From Streptococcus parasanguinis (GTDB lineage Bacteria; Bacillota; Bacilli; Lactobacillales; Streptococcaceae), in NCBI GenBank assembly GCA_018377375.1, contig JAGZZN010000050.1:1-13871 (forward strand): a DNA stretch of 13,871 bases, written 5' to 3'. The translations under genes and the position numbers were made by a program. Below the pieces are notes generated by a model that worked only from the letters and a program-made list of their open reading frames with translations, did no database searches and was not told the origin of the DNA. Positions within the stretch are counted from its first letter, which is position 1. Each line of letters starts with the position of its first letter. Below, piece after piece: positions 13,852 to 13,871 of the stretch.

Positions 13852-13871
13852 TTAGGTTATTCGTTGCCGAA

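Noticed and set aside
1..13871. Mobile elements, CRISPR arrays, prophage, tandem repeats, tRNA or rRNA genes
   Set aside because: I looked for transposase motifs, regularly spaced repeats, att-like direct repeats and tRNA T-loops on both strands and saw none; intergenic gaps are all under about 170 bases.

Overview
The window looks like ordinary core chromosome from a Streptococcus, most likely of the mitis/sanguinis/parasanguinis cluster. The species-level guess is inference. The genus rests on near-identity, as I recall the family sequences, of the MurI, LysA, AcyP, MltG and MurC proteins to streptococcal homologues, on low-GC coding, on AGGAGG-type ribosome sites and on TG-extended -10 promoters. 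Fourteen genes run leftward on the minus strand; two, acyP and yidC, run rightward in the middle. I see no mobile element, phage gene, CRISPR array, tRNA or rRNA, and no gene-free stretch longer than about 170 bases.

Right to left on the minus strand: a SNF2-family helicase C-terminal half, whose reading frame is interrupted by an in-frame stop 17 bases from the window edge; then a unit with its own promoter holding a disordered, charged 216-residue protein of unknown function and murC; a perfect 12-bp hairpin; two tandem GNAT acetyltransferases; mltG with its own promoter; and greA, closed by a terminator at 7010-7037. yidC (a YidC2-type lipoprotein insertase with a basic tail) converges on greA with its own terminator. 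acyP lies upstream of yidC and is divergent from a TrmH/SpoU-type rRNA methyltransferase gene. That gene seems to start a methyltransferase, HD-domain, Bax inhibitor-like unit ended by the terminator at 3450-3477. lysA has its own extended -10 promoter. A strong promoter overlapping the 3' end of lysA then drives a UPF0154 membrane protein, murI, rdgB and the first codons of a YfcE-type phosphoesterase at the left edge.

The common theme is cell-wall supply and envelope assembly: MurI makes D-Glu, LysA makes L-Lys, MurC adds L-Ala to UDP-MurNAc, MltG cuts nascent glycan strands and YidC inserts membrane proteins. Housekeeping functions (RdgB nucleotide-pool cleaning, GreA transcript cleavage, rRNA methylation, acyl-phosphate hydrolysis) are interspersed. 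No obviously new multi-gene system is visible. The points most worth a second look are the broken SNF2 frame, the apparently leaderless and symmetric divergent promoter at 5516-5542, the non-canonical LysA active-site motif, the RdgB N-terminal fusion and the unknown protein upstream of murC.
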